The translations under genes and the position numbers were made by a program. Below the pieces are notes generated by a model that had not been told where the DNA came from, searched no databases, and saw only the letters and a program-made list of their open reading frames with translations. 64,000 bases of DNA from JADYZU01 sp964540965 (GTDB lineage Bacteria > Pseudomonadota > Alphaproteobacteria > Rhodobacterales > Rhodobacteraceae): positions 38,280-102,279 of the forward strand of contig CAZIOT010000015.1 in NCBI GenBank assembly GCA_964540965.1. Reading direction: 5' to 3'. This document shows, in pieces, positions 1-8,022 of this stretch (positions within the stretch are counted from its first letter, which is position 1; every line of letters starts with the position of its first letter).

Positions 1-374
1 GTGACATCGGGTTCGGCCGCCGCCACCGTCTCAACCATCTCGCCGGGCAGGTCGAGGAGGACGAAAAGCGCGCCCTCCGCGATCAGTTCCTGCACGGCGG
101 GCAACGCATCGTCGCCCGCCACTTCCCGCGTTTCCATCCGCGGTACCAGCCCCATCGCTTCCGAGACGAAGGCGAGATCCTCGACCCCCATCTGCGCCCC
201 TTCGATCGAGCGCACCGGCGGCGGGACGATCAGACGTGCATAGCCCCAGTCCTGGATATAACGGGGGTCGTCCTGCAGCGTGACAAGGCCGATCACCACA
301 TCGGCCAGCGGCTGGTCCTGTGCGGTGGCCGCGAACGGCCACACCAGCATTACCAGGGCAAGGATCCGGCGCAT
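1..374 (-). CDS. PQQ-linked ABC transporter periplasmic binding protein, C-terminus beyond the window
   Basis: Only the first 124 residues are in the window; the gene runs off the left edge. The ATG at 374 opens a clear signal peptide (MRRILALVMLVWPFAATAQ), so the protein is periplasmic. The mature part contains DDPRYIQDWGYARL and a run of alternating hydrophobic strands. From memory this resembles the substrate-binding-like proteins found with PQQ-dependent alcohol dehydrogenase systems (TIGR03863 type). The next gene upstream, a PQQ-associated beta-propeller, ends 2 bp before this start, so the two are translated from one mRNA. The matching PQQ-type ATPase and permease lie at 7.2-8.8 kb. 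The exact ligand is unknown. The family call rests on the N-terminal third plus strong context. Confidence 0.72.
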   Translation of the reverse strand, partial: MRRILALVMLVWPFAATAQDQPLADVVIGLVTLQDDPRYIQDWGYARLIVPPPVRSIEGAQMGVEDLAFVSEAMGLVPRMETREVAGDDALPAVQELIAEGALFVLLDLPGEMVETVAAAEPDV

Positions 375-376
375 GA

Positions 377-1342
377 TCAGTCGTCCACCAGGATGGAATG
401 CGGCGTCCGTCCGACAGGGATGCTTTCCACCGGGGTCATCGTGGTAAGGTCGATGATGGTGATGTCGTCCGAAAGCCCGTTGGCGACATAGGCCGTCTGT
501 TCGTCGCTGGAGAGTGCGACGGACCAGGCCCGCGAACCAACCAGGATATAGGCCTCGACCTCGCGGGTCGCCGCATCAATCACCGCGATATGATTCGCGC
601 GGCCGAGCGAGATGAAGATCCGGCTGCCATCCTCGGTGATCGCCATACCCACCGGCGTCACGTCCTCGGGCCGGAATCCCGGCGGCTGAAAGCTCAGAAC
701 CTCCTTGATCGACTGGCTTGCCGTGTCGATCACATGCACTTCCGACGACAGTTCGTCCGAGACCCAGAGTTCGGCCCCGTCCGGCGTCACGATAAAGCGC
801 CGCGGCCGCGTGCCGACGATGATGTTCTTCGTCACGCGCGCAGTCACCGGATCGACGACATGGACCATGTCGGCCACTTCCGAGGTGACATAGACGGTCC
901 CGCCATCGACCGAGTTGATCACCCCTTCCGGCTCTGCCCCGGTCGGCACCCGCTCGGCAACGGTGCGCGTGGCGATGTCGATGAACTCGAGGGTGCTGTC
1001 CTCTTCGTTCGAGACATAGATCCGCGTCCGGTCCGGCGAAAAGGCAAAGACCTCGGGCGAGGGTCCGGTCGGGATGCCGTCGATCACCTCGAAGGTCGCC
1101 ATGTCGATGATGTCGATCACGTCATCATCGCCGCAGGCAACATAGAGAAGGGTGTGGTCGTCGTTGAAGTGCATGTCGCGCGGACGCCGCGACGTCTCGA
1201 TCCGCGCGATGATCTCGTGTTCGGGCGACAGCACGACGATTTCGTTGCTTCGCTCGAGCGAGACGAAGATGTTGCCCGTGCCCTGCGCATGGGCGGGCAA
1301 AGCCACACCCATGGCAAGAAGGAACGCAGGTAGAAGCCGCAT
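377..1342 (-). CDS. PQQ-dependent catabolism-associated beta-propeller protein (YVTN repeats)
   Basis: A 321-residue periplasmic protein with signal peptide MRLLPAFLLAMGVALPAHAQ. About seven repeats of 40-45 residues follow, each with a core such as IYVSNEEDSTLEFIDIATRT or AYVANGLSDDITIIDLTT, which predicts a seven-bladed YVTN propeller. This architecture matches the beta-propeller family that accompanies PQQ alcohol dehydrogenase systems (TIGR03866 type). The start at 1342 is chosen over an in-frame ATG at 1405 because it follows GAGGGGGG and begins the signal peptide; the longer form would hide it. It is transcribed after the cupredoxin-like gene (10 bp gap) and before the binding protein (2 bp gap). 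Its biochemical role is not established; scaffolding of the periplasmic dehydrogenase is a guess. Confidence 0.82.
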   Translation of the reverse strand: MRLLPAFLLAMGVALPAHAQGTGNIFVSLERSNEIVVLSPEHEIIARIETSRRPRDMHFNDDHTLLYVACGDDDVIDIIDMATFEVIDGIPTGPSPEVFAFSPDRTRIYVSNEEDSTLEFIDIATRTVAERVPTGAEPEGVINSVDGGTVYVTSEVADMVHVVDPVTARVTKNIIVGTRPRRFIVTPDGAELWVSDELSSEVHVIDTASQSIKEVLSFQPPGFRPEDVTPVGMAITEDGSRIFISLGRANHIAVIDAATREVEAYILVGSRAWSVALSSDEQTAYVANGLSDDITIIDLTTMTPVESIPVGRTPHSILVDD

Positions 1343-1352
1343 GAAGCCCCCC

Positions 1353-1772
1353 TCAGTTGACGATGAAATGGCCCAGCATGCCGCGATCCTGATAGCCGGC
1401 GACATAGAAGTCGTATTGGCCCGGGCGCAGCGGCACGAAGGTCAGGACGAACGTCCCGGCGGCGTCGAATTCAAGGCTGTAGATGTCGGCGGCCTTCACC
1501 TCAAGCTCGTTGACCACCACCTGGTTGACCCAGGAATTGCGGAACAGCTCCGGCGCGAACCAGGCAAATTCTTCCTGGCCATCCGACGAGATGGAGATCC
1601 GGTAATACTTGCCGGTTTCCAGCTGGTATTCGGTCTGGCTCATCGCCAGGTCGCCCGTCAGCATCAGTTCGGGCAGGTCGGTCGGGTTCGAGGCAAGGTT
1701 GCCTTCGGCAACGACGGCCCCCGCCTGAAGGGCCACGATCAGGGCCGCGGCCCCCGCAAGTTTCGCACGCAT
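1353..1772 (-). CDS. Small periplasmic cupredoxin-like protein without copper ligands
   Basis: A 139-residue protein with signal peptide MRAKLAGAAALIVALQAGAVVA. The C-terminal part (FVLTFVPLRPGQYDFYV, then GYQDRGMLGHFIVN) follows the pattern of the last strands of a plastocyanin/azurin-type cupredoxin, where the Cys-His-Met loop normally sits. The Met is present, but the positions expected to hold Cys and His are Val and Tyr/Gln, so a type-1 copper site is unlikely. It is the first gene of the leftward PQQ-associated operon. Upstream (1773-1991) lie phased GCTGAC repeats and an AT-rich stretch. I cannot assign a function; the fold call is by pattern only. Confidence 0.55.
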   Translation of the reverse strand: MRAKLAGAAALIVALQAGAVVAEGNLASNPTDLPELMLTGDLAMSQTEYQLETGKYYRISISSDGQEEFAWFAPELFRNSWVNQVVVNELEVKAADIYSLEFDAAGTFVLTFVPLRPGQYDFYVAGYQDRGMLGHFIVN

Positions 1773-1832
1773 TGTTCACTCCCCTGTTGAACATGGCCAC
1801 TCTGGCCGGACGCCTCATCGTCGGAATTTGTC

Positions 1833-1871
1833 GCTGACAGGGTGCTGACAAATCCCCTGCCGCTCGCTGAC
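1833..1871. promoter_or_regulatory. Phased GCTGAC repeats, candidate OmpR-family response-regulator site
   Basis: GCTGAC occurs at 1833, 1844 and 1866, that is at intervals of 11 and 22 bp on one face of the helix, upstream of the operon starting at 1772. Direct repeats with an 11-bp period are typical of OmpR/PhoB-family sites. A related pair lies at 4515-4530. The adjacent response regulator (3329-3991) is the obvious candidate; PhoB (half-site TGTCA) is an alternative. Confidence 0.5.
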
Positions 1872-1991
1872 GGCCCAAGGGCCGGACTATCGGCAACATA
1901 TTGATATGGCTGAAGATGTTTATGACATTGACTAAGCTGGCGGTCCTACATTGGGAATACCAATGCCGATACCGCCGCTGCAAAACGGCCG

Positions 1992-3332
1992 TCAGGCCGC
2001 CTTCGCGCTCAGCACGATCGACGCTTCGAGGCCGCGCGCGGCGCTTTTCAGTTGCAGGAAGCCGCCCGAGGCGCGCGCAAGGTCGGCGGCGATGGCCAGG
2101 CCAAGGCCGGCACCGTTGTCCTCCCTGTCCTCATCGCCCTCGCCCCCCGACTCGGCGCTTTCCAGACCGCGCCCGTCATCCTTGACCGTGATTCGCAGGC
2201 GGCCGTCCGGTTCGTTGGTGATGGTCACCTCGACCTTGCTGACGGCAAACCGCGCCGCGTTTTCCAGAATCGCCCCCAATGCCTCGGTCAGGGCGGCCGG
2301 GTCGGCGGCGGCCTGGGCATGGCTGTGGCGTGTCACGGTCCAGTCAAGCGCCGCGAAGGGGGGGATGCGGCGCAGCACGCCGATCAGGTCTTCGGCAATC
2401 TGCGCCGGATCGGCCCGCCGTTCCGCCGGCGCACCGTTCCGCACGGCATGAAGCTCGTGTTCGACCTGTGACTGCATGGTGGCGACGATATCCTCGACCC
2501 CGTCGGCTGCGGCGACATTTCCGGCATTTCGCAGCCGATGCGCCTCGCCCATCAGGGCCTGCAAGGGCGTCTTGAACACATGCGCCAGCTCTGCCGCCCG
2601 CTTGCGGGCCTTGAGGACCTGACCGTCGCGTTCGTCCAGCAGCCGGTCGATTTCAAGGGCAAGCGGTTGCACCTCAAGCGGCAGGTCGGTCCCGATGCGC
2701 TTTGATTCGCCGCTGGTCAGCGACGCCACGCGCGATCGGATGTGCGACAGGGGGCTGAGGCCGACAAAGAACTGCACCGCCCCGGCCAGCAGCAGGAGGA
2801 GCGCAAACAGCGCGACATAGGGCAGCAGGTCGACAAGAAATTCGTTGCGTAGCTTGACCAGCGATGACCGTTCCCAGGCGACGCTGACGATGATGTGGTC
2901 GTCGGCCCCGCCCCCCGGCAGCGCCAGCGACCTGTGGGCCACAAGGATCGGCTCAAAGATCGGCCCCTTGGCCTGTTCGACCACAAGATCGCCAAAGACC
3001 TCTGCCGGGACGTTCGAGATGTCCAGGTTCTGGCCCCAGAGCGAAGGGGACCGAAGACGCTGCTCGCCACGGCTGACCTGCCAGTAGCGCCCTGAGAAGG
3101 GTTCGGAATACCGCGGCTCGGACGGATCCTGCTGCAACTGGACCCTGCCGTCGGGGCCAAGCCGGATGTCGGACAAGATCAGGTCGATCTGGCTGCGAAG
3201 TTCGTTCGCCGCCCAACGCTCGACATGGCGATCGAACAGCACGGCAAGTCCCAGCCATGCCCCGGAGGTGACCAGAAGGACCATGACGATCCCGGCCAGG
3301 GCCAGTCTGACCCGAAGCGAGGCTAGGTTCAC
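1992..3332 (-). CDS. Two-component sensor histidine kinase
   Basis: A 446-residue inner-membrane kinase. TM1 is at about residues 9-32, followed by a periplasmic sensor domain of roughly 130 residues and TM2 near 170-190. A HAMP-like linker leads to the dimerisation helix with LAHVFKTPLQAL, where His is the phosphorylation site; most kinases have D-L or E-L before the KTP. The ATPase domain has an N box (AILENAARFA), G1 (VKDDGRGL) and G2 (GAGLGLAIAADL). Its start overlaps the stop of the response-regulator gene by 4 bp, so the pair is co-translated. Position between two PQQ-linked operons suggests it senses a substrate or cofactor of alcohol oxidation, but the ligand cannot be read from the sequence. 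Confidence 0.9.
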   Translation of the reverse strand: MNLASLRVRLALAGIVMVLLVTSGAWLGLAVLFDRHVERWAANELRSQIDLILSDIRLGPDGRVQLQQDPSEPRYSEPFSGRYWQVSRGEQRLRSPSLWGQNLDISNVPAEVFGDLVVEQAKGPIFEPILVAHRSLALPGGGADDHIIVSVAWERSSLVKLRNEFLVDLLPYVALFALLLLLAGAVQFFVGLSPLSHIRSRVASLTSGESKRIGTDLPLEVQPLALEIDRLLDERDGQVLKARKRAAELAHVFKTPLQALMGEAHRLRNAGNVAAADGVEDIVATMQSQVEHELHAVRNGAPAERRADPAQIAEDLIGVLRRIPPFAALDWTVTRHSHAQAAADPAALTEALGAILENAARFAVSKVEVTITNEPDGRLRITVKDDGRGLESAESGGEGDEDREDNGAGLGLAIAADLARASGGFLQLKSAARGLEASIVLSAKAA

Positions 3333-3991
3333 GGCTCGCCCTCGAGTTCATAGCCGAAACCCTTGCGGGTGCGGATGATGTCCTGCCCCAGCTTGCGCCG
3401 GATCCGCGCCATGATCGCCTCGAGCGCATTGGATTCACGGCTGTTGTCGGTGCCGTAAAGATGTTCAAGCAGCGCGCTGGCCGGCAGGGTGCGTCCGGCC
3501 TGCACGATCATGTAGGCCATCAGGCGGTATTCCAGCGGGGTAAGCGGGACCTCCACGCCATCCATCAGGATCTTCATGCGGTCCATCTGCAGTTCCAGCC
3601 GTCCCACCACCTGACGCGAGGTTCCGCGCCCGGCCGAACGCCGGACCAGCGCCCGCGCCCGCGCGATCAGTTCCTCGATCCGGAAGGGTTTGGGCAGGTA
3701 ATCGTCGGCGCCGGCGTTGATGCCTTCCACACGTTCCAGCCATGACCCTTTGGCGGTCAGCACCAGAACCGGGGTCTCGACACCCTCGTCACGCCAGCGC
3801 CCCAGCACCTCAAGCCCGTCTAGGCTGGGCAGGCCAAGGTCCAGAATGATGAGGTCATAGCTTTCGGTGCCGCCGCGGAACCAGGCGCTGGCGCCGTCAT
3901 CGGTCGTCTCGACCAGAAATCCCGCGTCCTTCAGCGCATGGCTGACGTCGCGGCGTATCTTGGGATCATCTTCGACAATCAGCGCCCGCAT
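3329..3991 (-). CDS. OmpR-family response regulator
   Basis: A 220-residue regulator. The receiver domain (1-115) has the acidic pair ED at 8-9, the phospho-acceptor Asp in LIILDLGLPS, the LVLTAKG threonine and the KPF lysine. The C-terminal winged helix (about 125-218) has LTPLEYRLMAYM and RTRKGFGYEL, as in OmpR/PhoB proteins. The ATG at 3991 starts exactly at MRALIVEDD; upstream in-frame codons give no receiver sequence. It is followed by the kinase gene with ATGA overlap. Candidate binding sites are the 11-bp phased GCTGAC/CTGAC repeats at 1833-1871 and 4515-4530, which would place both PQQ-side operons under this pair (inference). Confidence 0.92.
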   Translation of the reverse strand: MRALIVEDDPKIRRDVSHALKDAGFLVETTDDGASAWFRGGTESYDLIILDLGLPSLDGLEVLGRWRDEGVETPVLVLTAKGSWLERVEGINAGADDYLPKPFRIEELIARARALVRRSAGRGTSRQVVGRLELQMDRMKILMDGVEVPLTPLEYRLMAYMIVQAGRTLPASALLEHLYGTDNSRESNALEAIMARIRRKLGQDIIRTRKGFGYELEGEP

Positions 3992-4169
3992 GTGCCCGCT
4001 CCCGGTCTTGCAGCCGGATGGTGCCCCGGTTGTGCCGGACAGAAAAGTGCAACGTGACCCCGCGGGGCCCTGGCGCCGTGCAAATCCACCGCAGTTCTGC
4101 CGGCAGGGCGACCTTCGAACGGGCGCGTCAAAGCCTTGTCCACCCGGTCCCCTGTCCTGGGCGCGGCAG

Positions 4170-4514
4170 TCAGGACCAGTTGCGTTCGACGCTGCCCTTT
4201 GCGGCCCGCGCGAACAGCATCTTCTGCAAGGCCGCGTTTTCCTTACGCAGGGTTCCCACCTCGTCATGCAGGCTTTCGAGCACGTCGCCAAAAGGCGACT
4301 GGTCGATCACGTCGCGCACCCAGCGGGACAGGATCGACAGGCTGATGCCCAGATCGCCGGCCAGTTGGGCGCGCGATACCTCTCGGGTCAGGATCAGCCT
4401 GACCGCCGCTTCCCTGACATCCGATCCTGGAGGGACATTCCGGTCTTCAACAATCTCATCGCGCAACGCAGTCTCTCCGCTTCGGTTTCGCCCGGTCAGG
4501 CTACGCCACCACAC
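4170..4514 (-). mobile_element. Orphan IS3-family OrfA-like transposase protein
   Basis: A 114-residue protein with a helix-turn-helix of the IS3/IS911 OrfA type (REAAVRLILTREVSRAQL, then GDLGISLSILSRWV). A leucine-zipper-like coiled coil follows (LHDEVGTLRKENAALQKML), which is the standard OrfA layout. No orfB with a DDE integrase domain follows on the same strand, and no terminal inverted repeats were seen, so it is a relic or a domesticated DNA-binding protein. It sits 178 bp upstream of the response-regulator gene. An intact reading frame without its partner leaves open a regulatory use, but decay is the simpler explanation. Confidence 0.6.
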
Positions 4515-4530
4515 CTGACAAACGGCTGAC
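4515..4530. promoter_or_regulatory. CTGAC direct repeat with 11-bp spacing
   Basis: CTGAC at 4515 and again at 4526, 11 bp apart, upstream of the ABC operon that starts at 4674. It shares its core and spacing with the GCTGAC repeats at 1833-1871. Candidate site for the response regulator encoded between them; the match is short. Confidence 0.4.
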
Positions 4531-4673
4531 GTCCGTGTCGCAGATCACGCCGGCGCCTTCGCCTTGACGCGACGCTACCCTATGCACAACATTGGCGCGG
4601 CCAATCGGGGGCCATGTTACCCCGATCCAGAAATCGGTCGGCCCTGAGCGGGGCCGGCCGCGGGAGATATGAC

Positions 4674-5672
4674 ATGAATGTGACTGCCTTGAAGATCACC
4701 GTTGCGGGGGTCGCCGCCGTCGGCTGGATGGCCCTGTCGGCCTTCTCTCCCGCCGCCAAGAAGATCGAGCTTGGGTTGCAGGCGGGCGGGACCGCCTCGT
4801 GGGAAATCGCCGCCATGGAGGAGGCGGGTATCGCCGAACACCATGGGATCGAGATCGAAGTCCGCGAGGTGGCCAATTCCGGCGCGGGTCAGGTCGCGCT
4901 GCAGGCGCGCGAGGTCAACGTGATCCTTTCGGATTTCGTCTGGACCTCGATCCAGCGCCACGAGGGGGCCGATTTCACCTTCGTGCCGCATTCGCTGGCC
5001 GTGGGCGGGCTGATGGTCATGCCGGGCAGCCCGGTCCAGTCCGTTGCCGATCTCGAAGGCACCTCGATCGCCGTCGCCGGCGGCCCGGTCGACAAGTCCT
5101 GGGTCGCGCTGCAGGCATTTTACGCTGCCCAGACCGGCGGCACGCTGGCCGATCTGGTCGAGGTCGAGTTCGGCGCCCCGCCGCTGGTCAACGAACTTCT
5201 GCTGTCGGGCCAGGTCGATGCCTCGCTCAACTTCTGGCACTTCAATGCCCGCGCGACCGTCGATGGCGCCGTCGAGCTGATTTCGGTCGCCGACATGCTC
5301 AAGGAACTCGGGGTCGAACGCACGCCGCCGCTGCTTGGCTGGGTGTTCTCCGAACGCTGGGCCCGGTCCCACGATGAAGAAATCGCGCGTTTCCTGGCCG
5401 CTTCGTACGAAACCAAAGAGCTGTTGCTTGAGGACGACGCGATCTGGGACACCATCCGCCCGGTGATGGGCGAGGATCTGACCGACGAGGCCTTTATCGC
5501 GCTGCGTGACAGCTACCGCCGCGGCATCGTCACCACCTATGATCAGGCGGACATCGACGCCGCCGCGCAAAGCTTTGCCGTGATGGCGCAATACGGTGGC
5601 GTGGAACTGGTCGGCGAAATCACCGAAATCGCCGAAGGAACTTTCTGGGACGGGTTCAGGATCGGGAGTTGA
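4674..5672 (+). CDS. ABC transporter substrate-binding protein, NMT1/SsuA type
   Basis: A 332-residue exported protein. An N-terminal hydrophobic segment (about residues 8-26) is followed by KKIELGLQAGGTASWEIAAM and a two-lobed NMT1-like body (QALQARE-type and SVADLEGTSIAVAGG segments) typical of binding proteins for sulfonates, nitrate or thiamine precursors. The ATG at 4674 follows GGGAGATATGAC. The permease gene overlaps its stop by 4 bp. An ATPase and then a PQQ-type ATPase follow, so this is the first gene of a four-gene rightward operon. Its place among PQQ-linked genes suggests uptake of a cofactor, metal complex or small organic compound; the ligand is not deducible. Confidence 0.85.
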   Translation: MNVTALKITVAGVAAVGWMALSAFSPAAKKIELGLQAGGTASWEIAAMEEAGIAEHHGIEIEVREVANSGAGQVALQAREVNVILSDFVWTSIQRHEGADFTFVPHSLAVGGLMVMPGSPVQSVADLEGTSIAVAGGPVDKSWVALQAFYAAQTGGTLADLVEVEFGAPPLVNELLLSGQVDASLNFWHFNARATVDGAVELISVADMLKELGVERTPPLLGWVFSERWARSHDEEIARFLAASYETKELLLEDDAIWDTIRPVMGEDLTDEAFIALRDSYRRGIVTTYDQADIDAAAQSFAVMAQYGGVELVGEITEIAEGTFWDGFRIGS

Positions 5673-6526
5673 ACGAAACCCGCAACACTTCCGCGGGTTC
5701 CGTCCCTTCTGGCTGGACCGGAGTGAACCAGCCAAAGGGGGCACCCGCGGCACCGTCGCAGTCGACCAGACCCGCCGGGGGGGCGCAGTGGCTTGAACTC
5801 GCCTCGTTGCCGCTTCTCCTGCTGATCTGGCAGATCGCCGCCTGGATCCTGCAATCCCGCTTCCTGCCCGGCCCGGTCGTGGTCGCCGCGGAGATCTGGG
5901 ATCTTGCCTGGGACGGCCCGCTGTTCGACGACTTCGGCAAGACGCTGTTGCGTGCCATGATCGGTTTCGCCGTGGCGATGGGCATCGGCACCGCCATCGG
6001 CATCGCCCTTGGCCGCACCGTCTGGGCTGACCGGCTGTTCGCGCCCTGGGTCGTGGTCGGCCTCAACATCCCGGCCATCGTCGTCGGCATCATCTGCTAC
6101 ATTTCCCTCGGACTGTCGGATTTCGCCCTGATCCTTGCCGTGGTCATCAACAAGATTCCGCTGGTCGCCACGATGATGCGCGAGGGCGTGCGCGCCCTTT
6201 CCGCCGATTATGACGAGCTTGCCGCGACCTTTCGCATGCCGCGCGCGCGCTATCTGCGGCTGGTGCTTGTGCCGCAGCTCATGCCCTATCTTCTGGCCGC
6301 CGCCCGCGCCGGCCTGTCGCTGGTCTGGAAGATGGTCCTTGTGTTCGAGGTGCTGGGCAGCGACGGAGGCGTCGGCTTTCGCGTCGGCCTGTATTTCCAA
6401 CTCTTCGACATGAAGGGCATCCTGTCCTACACCTGCTGTTTCGTCGCCGTGATCATGGCGCTGGAATACGGCGTGCTCCGCCCCATCGAAGGGAGGCTGC
6501 TGCAATGGCGCAAGGACCGGGCCTGA
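5669..6526 (+). CDS. ABC transporter permease, SsuC/TauC type
   Basis: A 285-residue membrane protein with about six transmembrane helices, beginning at LASLPLLLLIWQIAAWIL. The EAA loop region is MMREGVRALSADYDELAATF with the downstream RLVLVPQLMPYL, as in the nitrate/sulfonate/taurine permease family. The TTG at 5669 overlaps the stop of the binding-protein gene (TTGA) and has GGATCGGGAG just upstream. A GTG at 5723 would remove 18 poorly conserved residues and is the alternative start. It pairs with the ATPase that overlaps its 3' end by 22 bp. Confidence 0.87.
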   Translation: MNETRNTSAGSVPSGWTGVNQPKGAPAAPSQSTRPAGGAQWLELASLPLLLLIWQIAAWILQSRFLPGPVVVAAEIWDLAWDGPLFDDFGKTLLRAMIGFAVAMGIGTAIGIALGRTVWADRLFAPWVVVGLNIPAIVVGIICYISLGLSDFALILAVVINKIPLVATMMREGVRALSADYDELAATFRMPRARYLRLVLVPQLMPYLLAAARAGLSLVWKMVLVFEVLGSDGGVGFRVGLYFQLFDMKGILSYTCCFVAVIMALEYGVLRPIEGRLLQWRKDRA

Positions 6527-7239
6527 GCCTGCGCATCGACTCCCTCGCCCTTGGCCCCGGCGTGCCCTTGTTCCGCGAACTGCGGCTTGAGGTGGCCCCC
6601 GGTCAGGTTCTTGCCCTTCTCGGCCCCTCGGGCGTCGGCAAGACCACGCTGCTGCGCATCCTGTCCGGCGCCGAACGGCGCTGGCAGGGCGAGGTGCAGG
6701 TCGGCGGCAAGGCCGCTGCGCTGGCGCCGATGCCCGGCTATGTCTTTCAGGACGCCCGCCTGCTGCCGTGGCTGACCGCCGCCGACAACCTTCGCGCCGT
6801 TGCGCCGGATCTGACGGATGCCCGCATCGCCGAACTTTTGGGCGAGGTCGGCCTTGCCGGGCAGGAACGGGTCTGGCCGCACGCCCTATCGGGCGGGATG
6901 CAGCGCCGCCTTGCCCTTGCGCGCGCCCTTTCGGTCAATCCGGGCCTGCTGCTGCTGGACGAGCCTTTTGTGTCGCTGGACCGCGCCATGGTCCGCGACC
7001 TGCAGGCCCTGTTTCTCAAGGTCTTTCAGGCCGGCAATCCCACCGTGGTCATCGTCACCCACGACCCCGAGGACGCCGCCCGTATCGCCGACCGGGTGGT
7101 GGTCCTTCGTGGCCGCCCGGCGCAGATCAGCGACGATGTAACGCTTCCGGGCAGGCCCGGCCAGCGCAGCGCCGCCGACATCGCCCGCCTTGCCGCCGAC
7201 CTTTCCGCGACCGACGCCCCTGCCCAGGTGACAGCATGA
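6505..7239 (+). CDS. ABC transporter ATP-binding protein, SsuB/TauB type
   Basis: A 244-residue ATPase with Walker A GPSGVGKTT, Q-loop VFQDARLLPW, signature LSGGMQRRLALARAL, Walker B LLLLDEPF and H-loop VIVTHD, all intact. The DARLLPWLT wording after the Q-loop is characteristic of the nitrate/sulfonate/taurine subfamily. The ATG at 6505 follows GGGAGG and lies inside the end of the permease gene. Its stop overlaps the start of the next ATPase by 4 bp, so two unrelated ABC ATPases are translationally coupled here. Confidence 0.9.
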   Translation: MAQGPGLSLRIDSLALGPGVPLFRELRLEVAPGQVLALLGPSGVGKTTLLRILSGAERRWQGEVQVGGKAAALAPMPGYVFQDARLLPWLTAADNLRAVAPDLTDARIAELLGEVGLAGQERVWPHALSGGMQRRLALARALSVNPGLLLLDEPFVSLDRAMVRDLQALFLKVFQAGNPTVVIVTHDPEDAARIADRVVVLRGRPAQISDDVTLPGRPGQRSAADIARLAADLSATDAPAQVTA

Positions 7240-7997
7240 CCGTGGTGCCCTACCTTTCGCTGACCGATGTTTCCAAATCCTATGGCAGCAAGCAGGCGCT
7301 GCGCGACGTGACCCTTCAGGTCAACGCGGGCGAGGTGGTCGGCCTGCTTGGCCCCAACGGCGCCGGCAAATCCACCCTGTTCCAGATCTGCGCCGGCCTT
7401 TTTGCCGGCGACAGCGGCGCGGTGTCGCTGTTCGGGCTGGATTACCGCCATGCGCCGTCGGAAATCCTGCGCCGCATCGGTGTCGTCTTTCAGTCGCGTT
7501 CGCTGGATGCCGACATCTCGGTCAAGGCCAACCTGCGTTTCCACGGCGGGCTTTTCGGCCTGTGGGGGGCCGAATTGCGGCGCCGGATCGCCGCGGTGGC
7601 CGAGACGATGGAGATTACTGACCTCTTGTCGCTTCCCGTCCGTGAATTGTCCGGCGGCAACCAGCGCCGGGTCGAGATCGCCCGCGCCTTGCTGTCGAAT
7701 CCCGACCTGCTGCTGCTTGACGAACCCTCGACCGGCCTTGATCCCGCCTCGCGACAGCGCCTTGTCGCCACTGTCCGCACCCTGGCCGAGACCGAGGGCA
7801 AGGCCGTGCTGTGGTCCACCCATATCGCCGAGGAAGTCGAGAACGCCGCGCGGATCGTCCTTCTGGTCGATGGCCGCGTGATCGAGGACGCGCCGCCCAC
7901 CGCCCTCAGGGACAAGACCGGTGCCGAGACCATGACCGGCGCCTATATCGCCCTGACCGGCGCCAAGCCGGACTCTGTGATCCCGACGCCCGAGTGA
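7236..7997 (+). CDS. ABC transporter ATP-binding protein of PQQ-dependent alcohol dehydrogenase systems
   Basis: A 253-residue ATPase of the CcmA/drug-exporter type. Walker A is GPNGAGKST, the signature LSGGNQRRVEIARALL, and Walker B LLLLDEPSTGLDP. The wording VVFQSRSLDADISVKANLRF and the context match the PQQ-associated ATPase family (TIGR03864 type). It should pair with the PedC-like permease at 8023-8823, but that gene faces the opposite way, only 25 bp from this stop. The two must therefore be made from different promoters, with this one tied to the NMT1-type importer operon. Confidence 0.88.
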   Translation: MTVVPYLSLTDVSKSYGSKQALRDVTLQVNAGEVVGLLGPNGAGKSTLFQICAGLFAGDSGAVSLFGLDYRHAPSEILRRIGVVFQSRSLDADISVKANLRFHGGLFGLWGAELRRRIAAVAETMEITDLLSLPVRELSGGNQRRVEIARALLSNPDLLLLDEPSTGLDPASRQRLVATVRTLAETEGKAVLWSTHIAEEVENAARIVLLVDGRVIEDAPPTALRDKTGAETMTGAYIALTGAKPDSVIPTPE

Positions 7998-8022
7998 ACG
8001 GTCATCGGGACCGCGGACCGGG

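Noticed and set aside
4564..4590. TTGACG as a -35 box of the NMT1-type importer operon
   Set aside because: No -10-like hexamer at 16-18 bp; the match is common by chance.
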